NCBI GenBank assembly: GCA_028281845.1
Contig: JANQJD010000008.1
Coordinates: forward strand, 186,001 to 250,000
DNA from: Rhodospirillales bacterium
Lineage (GTDB): Bacteria > Pseudomonadota > Alphaproteobacteria > Rhodospirillales > Rhodospirillaceae
Length of the DNA stretch: 64,000 bases
Reading direction: 5' to 3'
Positions 7,883 through 16,656 of this stretch are shown piece after piece (within the stretch, counting starts at the first letter, position 1; each line of letters starts with the position of its first letter). The translations under genes and the position numbers were made by a program. A model generated the notes under the pieces. That model did no database searches. It was given only the letters and a program-made list of their open reading frames with translations, and was not told the DNA's origin.

Positions 7883-9520
7883 TTGAGCATTTTCTCCTCA
7901 GCCTTTTATCATGACGTGCTGATCGTAGGAAGCGGGGCTGCCGGGTTAACCATGGCGCTGCATTTAGTGCCGCGGGTACGGGTGGCCATTGTCTCTAAAA
8001 ACGCCCTAGCTGATGGCAGTACGTTCTATGCCCAGGGAGGCATTGCTGCTGTCCTGGACGATTCTGACAGCGTTGATGGGCACGTGGCTGACACGCTTTC
8101 TGCAGGTGCCGGCTTGTGCGACCCGAAAGTGGTCCGTTTTGTCGCTGAACATGCGCCTGTCGCTATCCGCATGCTCGTTGATTACGGTGTCTCTTTTACC
8201 ACTGCTCTTACCTCTAAAGGTGAGACAATCTTGCATCTCACCCGCGAAGGAGGACACAGTCACCGCCGTATTGTTCACGTTGCTGATGCGACCGGTGTCG
8301 CCGTGCAGACCACTCTAATCGAGAGAATCAGAAGGGCTCAGAATGTCGTTCTGTTAGAGCACCACATTATCATTGACCTCCTGCGTGAGTCCTTGAGCAG
8401 GGGAAGACTCGGTCGCTGTGTCGGCGTTTACGCTCTGGACCGTCAGAGTGGCCAGGTGAGGCTTATACTAGCAAGAGTGGTTGTGCTAGCCACTGGCGGT
8501 GCGAGCAAGGTCTATTTGTATACCTCGAATCCAGACAGCAGTACAGGAGACGGGATTGCTATGGCCTGGCGGGCCGGCTGCAGGGTAGCAAATCTGGAGT
8601 TCTGCCAATTTCATCCTACATGTCTCTATCATCCGCAAGCCAAATCATTCCTGATTACCGAGGCTGTGCGTGGCGAAGGCGGTTCCTTGCGGCTCCCGAA
8701 CGGTCAGGTCTTCATGGACTCCTACCACCCTCGAGCGGAGCTGGCTCCCCGCGACATTGTTGCCCGGGCTATTGATAATGAAATGAAGAAAGCAGGCCTA
8801 GATTGTGTTTATCTCGACATCAGTCATAAGCCAGCCGATTTTGTCATGAGTCATTTTCCCACAATCCATGCAAAGTGTCTGGAATTTGGCCTCGACATGA
8901 CACAGCAGCAGATTCCCGTCGTTCCAGCGGCCCACTACACTTGTGGTGGAATCATTACAAACCTCGCTGGCCGGACCGACGTCCAAAATTTGTACGCCAT
9001 CGGCGAGTGCGCTTTCACGGGGTTACACGGCGCTAACAGGATGGCCTCTAACTCTCTCCTAGAATGCTTTGTATTCGGTGCAGCCGCTGCCGCGGATGTT
9101 CTTTCTCAGCTGCCCAAGATCCCCGTGCCACCCACATTGCCATCTTGGGATGAAAGCTGTGTCACAGATTCCGATGAGGAAGTTGTCGTCTCCCACAACT
9201 GGGATGAACTAAGACGCTTTATGTGGGATTATGTCGGTATCGTCCGTTCCACGAAACGCTTGGAACGCGCTCAGCGTCGTTGCAAATTATTATCAACAGA
9301 AATCAATGAATACTACCGTAGTTTTCGCGTCACCGACGACCTCATAGAACTGCGCAACCTGACTCTAGTCGCGAAACTGATCATTCATTCTGCATTGAGA
9401 CGCAAGGAAAGCCGCGGCTTACATTATACCATTGACTTTCCAGTCCTCGATACCATTGCCGCCCCACAGAACACCGTCTTAGTGCCGGAGAACTTTTCTG
9501 CTGCCAGGCCGGTTCTATGA
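7883..9520 (+). CDS. nadB: L-aspartate oxidase
   Basis: FAD-dependent oxidase that converts L-aspartate to iminoaspartate for NadA; about 545 residues. The Rossmann dinucleotide motif DVLIVGSGAAGLTMAL starts at residue 12. STFYAQGGIAAVL, HSHRRIVHVADATG, CQFHPTCLYHP, RGEGGSLRLPNG and AELAPRDIVARAID follow the fumarate reductase/NadB flavoprotein pattern, as does the C-terminal GECAFTGLHGANRMASNSLLE. It can also use fumarate as acceptor, which fits an anaerobic lifestyle. The start is ambiguous: TTG 7883 directly abuts GAAGGGAG (7875-7882), whereas ATT 7889 has ideal spacing. An in-frame TGA at 7874-7876 excludes anything further upstream. Confidence 0.95.
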   Translation: MSIFSSAFYHDVLIVGSGAAGLTMALHLVPRVRVAIVSKNALADGSTFYAQGGIAAVLDDSDSVDGHVADTLSAGAGLCDPKVVRFVAEHAPVAIRMLVDYGVSFTTALTSKGETILHLTREGGHSHRRIVHVADATGVAVQTTLIERIRRAQNVVLLEHHIIIDLLRESLSRGRLGRCVGVYALDRQSGQVRLILARVVVLATGGASKVYLYTSNPDSSTGDGIAMAWRAGCRVANLEFCQFHPTCLYHPQAKSFLITEAVRGEGGSLRLPNGQVFMDSYHPRAELAPRDIVARAIDNEMKKAGLDCVYLDISHKPADFVMSHFPTIHAKCLEFGLDMTQQQIPVVPAAHYTCGGIITNLAGRTDVQNLYAIGECAFTGLHGANRMASNSLLECFVFGAAAAADVLSQLPKIPVPPTLPSWDESCVTDSDEEVVVSHNWDELRRFMWDYVGIVRSTKRLERAQRRCKLLSTEINEYYRSFRVTDDLIELRNLTLVAKLIIHSALRRKESRGLHYTIDFPVLDTIAAPQNTVLVPENFSAARPVL

Positions 9521-9614
9521 CACTAGAAACACTGGATTCCAGGATCCTCTCTCACTGCAGTATTGCAGTATCAGTATATCGTCCCATGAACTCTTGCTCA
9601 TGCTAACATGCTAA

Positions 9615-10238
9615 CTATTGCTCATGCTGATGAGGTGTTTTCATGAGTTGATTAAGTTGCTGTTGTATGGTCTCTATTTTGAAGAGTAATTCCTCTATAT
9701 TGGAGTCATGTGAAGAAAAACGTAGAGAATGTGAGGAACGTTGGGAGGTCTTCTCTTGTCTTTCTGCACACCGAAAGAAGGGAGTAAAAATTTTCATTGC
9801 GCTTTCGAAAAACGCTATGTTCTGCCTCCCCATTTCTTCAAATCGATGGAAAGGAAAAAGGCCATCAAGTGCGTTCTGCAGCAATGAACGCATCTGCTCC
9901 TCATGTTGGGCAAATGCTTGCATACTGTACTCAAGATAGCACGGCACTACTCCACTCAGAGAATCACCATAAAAACTGATCAACTGGCGCAGAAAACTGA
10001 TAGGCAGCAGATTCTGGCCCTTTGCTTCTTCCTCGACGATAATTTGAGTGAGGACGGAACGTGTGATGTCTTCGCCCGTCTTGGCATCGTGGACAACGAA
10101 GTTTGTGCCATCCCTGACCATCCGAGACAGATGATCCAGCGTGACGTAACTGCTAGCCGCTGTATTGTAAAGACGGCGGTTGGCATATTTCTTAATCATA
10201 ACCGGCTCTGTATCCGGCCCATCCCCTTCTCTTCTCAT
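9615..10238 (-). CDS. phaR: polyhydroxyalkanoate synthesis repressor PhaR
   Basis: DNA- and PHA-binding repressor of polyhydroxyalkanoate granule genes, 207 residues. The N-terminal PHB/PHA accumulation-regulator domain is clear: MIKKYANRRLYNTAASSYVT, then LSRMVRDGTNFVVHDAKTGEDITRSVLTQII (about residues 14-75). A second conserved block, FLRQLISFYGDSLSGVVPCYLEYSM, follows. The C-terminal quarter is Gln/His-rich and of low complexity, probably a coiled coil (IEELLFKIETIQQQLNQL). It converges with nadB across 94 bp and lies upstream of phaA on the opposite strand, the usual phaR/phaA neighbourhood. No PHA synthase or phaB is in the window. Confidence 0.93.
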   Translation of the reverse strand: MRREGDGPDTEPVMIKKYANRRLYNTAASSYVTLDHLSRMVRDGTNFVVHDAKTGEDITRSVLTQIIVEEEAKGQNLLPISFLRQLISFYGDSLSGVVPCYLEYSMQAFAQHEEQMRSLLQNALDGLFPFHRFEEMGRQNIAFFESAMKIFTPFFRCAERQEKTSQRSSHSLRFSSHDSNIEELLFKIETIQQQLNQLMKTPHQHEQ

Positions 10239-10770
10239 CAGGCAAGCGTCCGTGCGGCTACAGTAAATAGTGGAAATAGTGGTGTTGGTGTAAAATAGCG
10301 TAGATAATCAGCGTAGATCTCATAAGAGAGTTCACTCTTGCGCGCTTGTTGGGGGGTCTGCATCCTGAGTCTCTGAGAGAATCTTCTCTGAGAGAATCTC
10401 TAGAGGGTGGTTTTTCATGATATATTTCGCCGCGGCTTTCTATTGCACGTGCTGGCTAGTGGCTAGTATAGCCAAAAAGCGCCCATTCCTTTTGCACGTG
10501 GACATCTTTCCACGGCGTCTCTTTCTGGCAGTGGCAGCCCGTGTCTTCTGTGCCTGGCTGCTCTATACCCAGCGGAATGGTTTGAAATATACTCTCTGAG
10601 TGTTTGCCTTGCAATATACTCCTTTATTAGGGTATGGCCTGTCTGGAGGAGCCTGCAACAGGGCAGCGCCCGCTAGGCGGGAGAGATTTGTGTGTGAGAG
10701 TCATCAATCCTCTCCACCAGCTAGGGACCAGCTCGGAATTTCCCTGGAAGTCCAAGGAGGTATCAAAGAT
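10239..10770. other. 530-bp spacer between divergent phaR and phaA
   Basis: It presumably carries the promoters of both genes. There is a 15-bp tandem duplication at 10370-10399. Short frames at 10417-10599 and the upstream extension of the phaA frame (from 10600) lack homology; I do not call them genes. Confidence 0.5.
10370..10399. repeat. perfect 15-bp tandem duplication
   Basis: TCTCTGAGAGAATCT occurs twice without a gap (10370-10384 and 10385-10399), in the phaR-phaA spacer. Each unit is itself partly palindromic (TCTCTGAGAGA). Confidence 0.9.
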
Positions 10771-11943
10771 ATGACAGATATCGTAATTGCTGGAGGTGCA
10801 CGAACGCCTGTCGGGCGCTTCAATGGTGCGTTAAGTTCCCTGCCACCGACAAAGTTAGCGGAAGTGGCTGTTACAGAAGCCCTGAAACGCGCTAAAACAG
10901 AGGCAACAGAAGTAGACGAACTGATTCAAGGAATCGTGCTGCAAAGCAATGCTGGCGCGGGTCCTGCTCGTCAGGTTGCTATTCATTGTGGGCTGACTCA
11001 CGAGAGCACGGCTTATGCCGTTAACCAGTTATGTGCATCTGGCATGCGGGCGGTTGCCGAAGGTTACAAGTCCATCAAGATGGGTGACAGCAAGATCGTC
11101 GTGGCCGGTGGTATGGAGTCCATGAGTTGGGCCCCGCACGTCATCAATCTACGGGGTGGGGTGCGCATGGGAGAGGGCAAGTTGGTGGATAGCATGCTGC
11201 GCGATGGTCTTGTCGACCCTTTTGGGCAGTATCACATGGGGAATACTGCAGAAAACGTAGCGCAGCGGTGGCAGTTGACCCGTGAGGAGATTGATACATT
11301 TGCTTGCGCCTCACAGAACAAGGCTGAATCGGCACAAAAAGCAGGGAAATTTAAGGAAGAGATTATTCCCGTGACCATAAAGGGGTCGAAGGGAGAGACT
11401 GTGGTGGAGAGCGACGAACATCCAACCCATGGGACCACCATGGAGAAACTTGCTAAGCTGCGTCCGGCTTTTTCAAAGGACGGGCCTGTCACGGCTGGCA
11501 ACTCTTCTGGGATTAACGATGGCGCCGCTGCAGTAGTACTGATGACGGCTGATGAAGCTGCACGGCGTGGAATCACGCCTCTGTGCCGTATTGTTTCATG
11601 GGCAACGCATGGTGTTGACCCCGCGATTATGGGTATCGGTCCTGTGCCAGCTAGCCGGCTTGCTCTGCAGCGTGCTGGCTGGAAAGTCGATGACCTGGAG
11701 CTGATAGAGGCTAATGAAGCCTTTGGGGCACAGGCAGTAGCCGTCAACAAGGAGATGGGTTGGGATCTTTCACGAGTCAATGTCAATGGTGGCGCGATCG
11801 CCCTTGGCCATCCTATTGGAGCCTCTGGCTGTCGCATTCTCCTGACTCTCGTGTATGAAATGATGAAGCGTGGTGTTCAAAAGGGTCTTGCGACTGCCTG
11901 TGTTGGTGGTGGTATGGGTATTGCTATATGTGTAGAACGTTGA
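10771..11943 (+). CDS. phaA: acetyl-CoA C-acetyltransferase (beta-ketothiolase)
   Basis: Biosynthetic thiolase that condenses two acetyl-CoA to acetoacetyl-CoA, the first step of poly-3-hydroxybutyrate formation; it also runs in the degradative direction. It has 390 residues from ATG 10771, fixed by a perfect AGGAGG at 10755-10760. The catalytic cysteine sits in NQLCASGMRAV (about residue 88), the His in GGAIALGHPIGASGCR and the second Cys in ATACVGGGMG at the C-terminus, all intact. Length and N-terminus (MTDIVIAGGARTPVGRFNG) match PhaA/AtoB. The neighbouring phaR supports the PHB role. A hairpin follows the stop codon. Confidence 0.96.
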   Translation: MTDIVIAGGARTPVGRFNGALSSLPPTKLAEVAVTEALKRAKTEATEVDELIQGIVLQSNAGAGPARQVAIHCGLTHESTAYAVNQLCASGMRAVAEGYKSIKMGDSKIVVAGGMESMSWAPHVINLRGGVRMGEGKLVDSMLRDGLVDPFGQYHMGNTAENVAQRWQLTREEIDTFACASQNKAESAQKAGKFKEEIIPVTIKGSKGETVVESDEHPTHGTTMEKLAKLRPAFSKDGPVTAGNSSGINDGAAAVVLMTADEAARRGITPLCRIVSWATHGVDPAIMGIGPVPASRLALQRAGWKVDDLELIEANEAFGAQAVAVNKEMGWDLSRVNVNGGAIALGHPIGASGCRILLTLVYEMMKRGVQKGLATACVGGGMGIAICVER

Positions 11944-11954
11944 ATGATGGCAAG

Positions 11955-11987
11955 AGGACCGCTCCCTTCCCAGGGGCGGTCCTTTAT
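11955..11987 (+). terminator. probable rho-independent terminator of phaA
   Basis: The stem AGGACCGCTCC (11955-11965) pairs with GGGGCGGTCCT (11973-11983) with a single weak pair, over a 7-nt loop, and is followed by TTAT. It lies 12 nt after the phaA stop. The T-tract is short. Confidence 0.7.
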
Positions 11988-12101
11988 ACTACTATTAAAA
12001 ATTTTACTCTCTCTGCCGCAGTGGGAGAAGACTCTGCTGGCTCTTGGGTGGGGGGTATCTCTCACGTGTGGAGGAGTGGCACTGTTGCGGAGTCGGGGAT
12101 G

Positions 12102-12176
12102 TGGTAGCGGAGGAGGGATTTGAACCCCCGACAAAGGGATTATGATTCCCCTGCTCTACCGCTGAGCTACTCCGCC
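12102..12176 (-). tRNA. tRNA-Met (CAT), elongator type
   Basis: On the minus strand a full cloverleaf folds: acceptor GGCGGAG with CTCCGCT, D arm GCTC/GAGC with a short D loop, anticodon stem GGGGA/TCCCT enclosing ATCATAA (anticodon CAT), and T arm GGGGGTTCAAATCCCTC. The overall sequence closely resembles elongator tRNA-Met of alphaproteobacteria, not the initiator. The 3' CCA is encoded (TGG at 12102-12104 on the plus strand). An Ile2 (lysidine) reading is possible in principle but the body matches Met. Confidence 0.92.
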
Positions 12177-12549
12177 GCTGCCAGCAAAGGCGCCCCCCCA
12201 ATCTGACAGGTTTTTCTTAGGTAGCGATCGGAGAGGATTTCTACAGCCTCTGATGTGTTCTGTCAAGGATTTGTCGTGGCGGCTGTACCTCCTGCTGTCC
12301 CTCCTCATGTGTTTTTATTTTGTACTATATCTCGATCAGATAGAAACCGCATGAGAGAAACCGTATAATCTGTTCGTCAGCGATTCTCACTAGCGGGTCC
12401 ATTGCTCGGCTGGATGTTCTGCCATAAGGTGGCTCCATGAAGAGATCGCCCATGCGAACTGGGGTCCGTACTGAGTGAGAGTTGTCTAATGAGCGATTCA
12501 TTCAAGAGTCTCTGCATTGAGAATCTTGCTTCGGGGTAAGGGGGACGCC
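12177..12549. other. 370-bp spacer upstream of the DD-carboxypeptidase
   Basis: No gene or RNA recognised. It probably holds the promoters of tRNA-Met (leftward) and the carboxypeptidase (rightward). An in-frame TTG at 12517 could extend the downstream gene by 11 codons. Confidence 0.4.
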
Positions 12550-13962
12550 TTGAGCAGAGAAAGGTGGTTTAACGCGTGCCGTGCACGTACCTGCGCGCCC
12601 ATTCTGCTTCTGCTGGCTGGGCTCCGCTTGTTTTGGCCAGAGACAGTGCAAGCGGGGTATGCGTCTTTTGTCATGGAAGCCGATACTGGCCAAGTCCTAC
12701 ACGCCGATAGTGCTGACGATCTGAATCACCCAGCATCCCTGGCCAAGATGATGACGTTGTACGTGCTGTTTCAAGCCCTTGCCGAGGGACAGTTAACGTT
12801 GGGAACGCCCATGAATGTCTCCGCCGGAGCGGTGACTCAGTTACCTTCAAAGCTCAATCTGCCACTTGGGGCAACAATTTCTGCTAATAATGCTATCCTA
12901 GCCCTCGTGATAAAATCCGCCAATGATGTTGCCTACGTGGTCGCTGAAACGCTCGGAGGCAGAGAATCCGATTTCGCGGTGATGATGACCGCCACTGCCC
13001 GACAGTTGGGCATGCGTAACACAACCTTTAGGAACTCCTCTGGGTTACCTGATAAGGCGCAGATTACTACCGCACGGGATATGGCGATCTTGGGCCTCGC
13101 TCTCATCCGAGACTATCCTCAATATTATCATTATTTTTCCAGGCATCGATTCCAATACAACAAGCAGGATATCAAAACACATAATCAACTTTTACTAAAT
13201 TACAAGGGGGCAGATGGTATCAAAACTGGATATATAGCGGCGTCAGGATTCAACCTCGTAACATCTGCAAGACGGGGGGACAAGCGTCTTATTGGTGTTG
13301 TTCTTGGTGGTAAGACATCTCGATGGAGAGATGCTCACATGGCAGATTTATTTGATGCTGCGTTTGCCCGTCTCTCCGGCAAACCTATGACAACGATAAA
13401 ACGCGTTTCTCCTCCTAAACGGGTCAATAATGAATCACAAAAAAAATCTATCCGCGTGACAACGCAGGGAATCCAGAAGGCTCATCAAACGGAGGCAAGA
13501 AAATCGGCTCAGCATCCGCAGGTTCCGCTCGATACCATGGTACGCCGGAATATCCGGCATGTAGAAACGCGCAAAATAGTTTCACATGCAGTTCGGACCG
13601 CACAGCCAATCACAGCCCCTCAAACAGTCCAGGCCACACAATCGAGACTCTGGGGCATCCAGATTGGTTCTTTCCGTCAGATCCACACAGCACGCGCCGC
13701 CGTCATATCGGCTGTTGCCATTTTGAAAATGCCGCAACACAAGCCGTCTATCGCCATTATACCGGCAAAGATTGAAGGAAACACGCTCTATCACGCCCGT
13801 TTGATGGGGATGACGTCAACGGAGGCGGGAGCTGCCTGCACACGCGTGCTGGGGCGCGTGCCCGCTCAAACGTGTCGTGTGGTCCCTCTCTCTGGCAAAC
13901 AGGAGACGACGGGTTGGCATGAAAGAGCTGCTCTCCACTCCCAGGCCAAGGGGGAGACTTGA
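12550..13962 (+). CDS. D-alanyl-D-alanine carboxypeptidase with C-terminal SPOR domain
   Basis: Penicillin-binding protein 5/6-type serine peptidase that trims the terminal D-Ala of peptidoglycan stem peptides in the periplasm. From TTG 12550 (TAAGGGGGA just upstream) it has 470 residues; TTG 12517 is an alternative. A signal peptide is visible (PILLLLAGLRLFWPETVQA, about residues 17-35). Catalytic motifs: SLAK with Ser63 and Lys66, SAN at 123-125 and KTG at 225-227. After a basic linker, a SPOR peptidoglycan-binding domain occupies roughly residues 375-460 (WGIQIGSFRQIHTARAAVIS...YHARLMGM). SPOR domains bind denuded septal glycan, so this enzyme is probably recruited to division sites. This DacC-SPOR architecture is common in Rhodospirillales. 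Confidence 0.9.
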   Translation: MSRERWFNACRARTCAPILLLLAGLRLFWPETVQAGYASFVMEADTGQVLHADSADDLNHPASLAKMMTLYVLFQALAEGQLTLGTPMNVSAGAVTQLPSKLNLPLGATISANNAILALVIKSANDVAYVVAETLGGRESDFAVMMTATARQLGMRNTTFRNSSGLPDKAQITTARDMAILGLALIRDYPQYYHYFSRHRFQYNKQDIKTHNQLLLNYKGADGIKTGYIAASGFNLVTSARRGDKRLIGVVLGGKTSRWRDAHMADLFDAAFARLSGKPMTTIKRVSPPKRVNNESQKKSIRVTTQGIQKAHQTEARKSAQHPQVPLDTMVRRNIRHVETRKIVSHAVRTAQPITAPQTVQATQSRLWGIQIGSFRQIHTARAAVISAVAILKMPQHKPSIAIIPAKIEGNTLYHARLMGMTSTEAGAACTRVLGRVPAQTCRVVPLSGKQETTGWHERAALHSQAKGET

Positions 13963-14539
13963 CTGAAGGGATTTTCGGGGTGATGAGCAGTAAAAACTTT
14001 TACGGGAACCAGGCAAAAGAAGACTGGCTTGCTGGTCACAGGCAGTGTACAGAGCCCGTTCTTTCGCTCTGCTGCTGCGGATATGCGCACTTCTCTCTTG
14101 TATAGCTCTCTTGTATAGCAGGGGCCATAGCAGTGGCCCAGGAACTGGCCTGAATCGGCGTGATGCCTGCTGGATAGGGTGATAGGGTGGATAGGGGGCA
14201 ATGAGAGGCAACAGGGTGACAATTCTGCGCGTCAAGATACGACTCGTATGGTGGATCATATCGCGGCTATGCAGCAAAACCTTACCAGCCTTGATCGTAA
14301 CGTAACATGAATCGTGTGCATCACCATATCGCCGACATTCAGCACACGATGCGATGTCAGAGGATAAAAATGCGTATTGGATATTGGACAGCATGAGCAT
14401 GGGGATTATGAACGTCACGACGCAGCGCATGAGTGCCTATATAGGGCGGATGACCTATGCCTAGACTATACTACACAGTTTCTCCCCTAGAGGGTTATTG
14501 GGGCTTTCCGTAACGCGGAGCGTTTCCAGTCGAAAGTCC
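13963..14539. other. 577-bp spacer with short duplications, no gene recognised
   Basis: It lies between the convergent carboxypeptidase and shc genes. Long minus-strand frames run through it into the carboxypeptidase gene, but their translations show no domain. It contains the tandem duplication at 14093-14118 and a run of GATAGGG-like units at about 14173-14198. Possibly the remains of a lost gene; I cannot identify one. Confidence 0.45.
14093..14118. repeat. perfect 13-bp tandem duplication
   Basis: CTCTCTTGTATAG is present at 14093-14105 and again at 14106-14118. Confidence 0.9.
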
Positions 14540-16483
14540 CTATATTCCTAATCTAATAGATTTGGTTCTGAGAAAATGTAATCTACGATAGCGAGCAAGA
14601 GCCCACAGCGGAAAATAAGCGGAATAGCCATGGTAACGCAGATAGAATATGCGTGGAAACCCAACAGCCGTGAATAAGTGTTCCTGCCACTTTGCCCCAA
14701 TACGGGGAACAGATAGCAGGTAGCGGATTCCATGCTCGACGGCTTTGCTATGAACCTCACCTGCCGCCATCAGACCCAGCAGAGCCCATGCCGTTTGGGA
14801 TGGCGTGCTGCCCTTGACCTCCATCTTGCGATGTGCCCAGTAGCTTGCACAATCCTCACCCCATCCCCCGTCACAGCGCTGGCGGCTTTTAAGATAGGCA
14901 ACGGCCCGGCGGACATGTGGAGCGTCTTGATTCTCACCAGCAGCTGCAAAAGCACTTAACGCTGACCACGTCCCATAGATATAGTTTGTGCCCCAGCGGC
15001 CAAACCATGAACCATCCAACTCCTGCTGCTGGCGGAGCCAGTCGATTCCCCGTGCTCGCGCGGCGTGAGGGTCGTCCTCCAGCTCCAGCTGGCTCAACAT
15101 GCCCAAGCAGCGGGCGCTGACGTCGGCTGTTGGGGGATCCAGAAGGGCACCGTGGTCAGCAAACGGTATGTGATTGAGGTGATGGTGCTCGTTCTCAGCA
15201 TCAAATGCCGCCCAACCGCCATTAGAGCACTGCATACCAATAACCCACTCTCTACCGCGGGCGATGGAACGAGCATAGCTATCCCTTTCCGGCCCTGGTG
15301 GCAGGTCACGCCTGGCACGGTCCAACAGCATCACCGCCACGGCAGTATCGTCCACGTCCGGATAGTGCGGATTAGCATATTGAAAGGCCCAACCGCCAGG
15401 CTGCACGTGCGGCCTTTGCACAGCCCAATCGCCGGCCACGTCTAGCACCTGCCGCCCCTTGAGCCACCTCAGCGCCTGGATGATAACCTGTTCGCTCCCT
15501 TTTATACCAGTTTCCATCAAAGCGTGACAGGCTAGGGCGGTATCCCACACAGGAGATAAGCACGGCTGGCAGTAGGCTTGCTCCCCGTCTATTACTAATA
15601 ACTTGTCCAGCGACCGACGTGTGGCTGTACACCATGGATGGTCATGTGGGTACCCCAAAGCAGAGAAGGCCATCATCGCATTGGCCATAGCAGGAAAGAT
15701 TCCTCCTAAACCATCCTCACCATTCAGGCGTTCGACGACAAAATCGAGAGCCAGAGCAATAGCCTTCCGTTCAAGAAAACGAGGAAACAGGAATTCACAT
15801 CCCCTTGCAAGCTTATCCAGGCGTATGAGAATGTCACCGAGTCTCCTTCCTGTTGGATTGATATGATAGCAGCGGACCTGATCGGGCGGGATTGCAAAAA
15901 GTTCAGAGATCCCTATCCGCCGTGGATTATGCGCCTGCGGTTTCAGAGCATACAGAATGAAGAGGGGGACCATCACAGTCCGTGACCAGTAAGACACTTT
16001 GTCAATGTGAAACGGAAACCATCGTGGCAATAACATAGCTTCCACTCTCATCACGGGCACAGCTTTCCATGGAATTTGCTCAAAAATAGAAAGAGTAATA
16101 CGCGTAAAAACATTACAGCGACTAGCGCCGCCAAGAGCCAGTATTCTGGCACGCGCACGGCGCATGTGTAGGGCATGTGCAGAGTCCCCCACCAACTTCA
16201 GAGCGTAGTAGGCTTTGACAGAAGCGCTGAGATTGGCCTCGCCCCTCTGATAAAGAGGCCAACCACCATCTTCGCCCTGAATGCCGCGGAGGTAATTAGC
16301 AAGCTTGCGCTCAAGAGACTCGTTTGGCGTGCCTAGGTAGTGATTGAGCAGAATATATTCTGCTGGAATGGTCGCGTCTGCTTCAAGCTCAAAGACGAAG
16401 TGCCCATCTGTGCTCTGGTGGCGTGTTAACGCTGCCGCAGCCTCTTCAATCACTTGATCGAGTTCTGTACCAAATGGGTGCAT
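14540..16483 (-). CDS. shc: squalene-hopene cyclase
   Basis: Cyclises squalene to hopene/diplopterol, the entry to bacterial hopanoids; a monotopic membrane enzyme of 647 residues. The catalytic acid motif lies in YPDVDDTAVAVMLL (DxDD form). Several QW repeats are visible (GEDGGWPLY, NGGWAAFD, LDGSWFGRWGTNYIYGTW, CDGGWGED). Length and N-terminus (LTRHQSTDGHFVFELEADATIPAEYILL) match the family. No squalene-forming hpnCDE genes lie beside it; in many relatives they are clustered. The gene stands alone on the minus strand with 170 bp of spacer upstream. Hopanoids stiffen membranes and are made without oxygen. Confidence 0.95.
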   Translation of the reverse strand: MHPFGTELDQVIEEAAAALTRHQSTDGHFVFELEADATIPAEYILLNHYLGTPNESLERKLANYLRGIQGEDGGWPLYQRGEANLSASVKAYYALKLVGDSAHALHMRRARARILALGGASRCNVFTRITLSIFEQIPWKAVPVMRVEAMLLPRWFPFHIDKVSYWSRTVMVPLFILYALKPQAHNPRRIGISELFAIPPDQVRCYHINPTGRRLGDILIRLDKLARGCEFLFPRFLERKAIALALDFVVERLNGEDGLGGIFPAMANAMMAFSALGYPHDHPWCTATRRSLDKLLVIDGEQAYCQPCLSPVWDTALACHALMETGIKGSEQVIIQALRWLKGRQVLDVAGDWAVQRPHVQPGGWAFQYANPHYPDVDDTAVAVMLLDRARRDLPPGPERDSYARSIARGREWVIGMQCSNGGWAAFDAENEHHHLNHIPFADHGALLDPPTADVSARCLGMLSQLELEDDPHAARARGIDWLRQQQELDGSWFGRWGTNYIYGTWSALSAFAAAGENQDAPHVRRAVAYLKSRQRCDGGWGEDCASYWAHRKMEVKGSTPSQTAWALLGLMAAGEVHSKAVEHGIRYLLSVPRIGAKWQEHLFTAVGFPRIFYLRYHGYSAYFPLWALARYRRLHFLRTKSIRLGI

Positions 16484-16656
16484 GGCCGTTTCTGCTGTAA
16501 AAAAAAATAATAAGCCATAACAAGCAATAACAAGGCTCCTCTGTCAAGAGACAGGTCCTATTCTGAGATCCCTTTCAGCTACACTTGGAAGAAGAGTGGC
16601 TAATAGCCACCGTCCTTCTCTACCTCTTCCATGGTCTCTGCTCCTGGGCTCCTGAC

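Noticed and set aside
9903-10298. Plus-strand open frame of 131 codons
   Set aside because: It is antisense to phaR, which has full-length homology.
10417-10599. Small hydrophobic/cysteine-containing frame upstream of phaA
   Set aside because: No homology seen; composition resembles noise and the real phaA start with AGGAGG lies further downstream.
11877-12201. Minus-strand frames over the tRNA-Met region as a protein gene
   Set aside because: The sequence is a well-folded tRNA; the frames are incidental.
13816-14430. Minus-strand open frame of 204 codons
   Set aside because: It overlaps the end of the SPOR-domain carboxypeptidase gene, lacks any domain and has Arg/Ser/Leu-rich random-looking composition.
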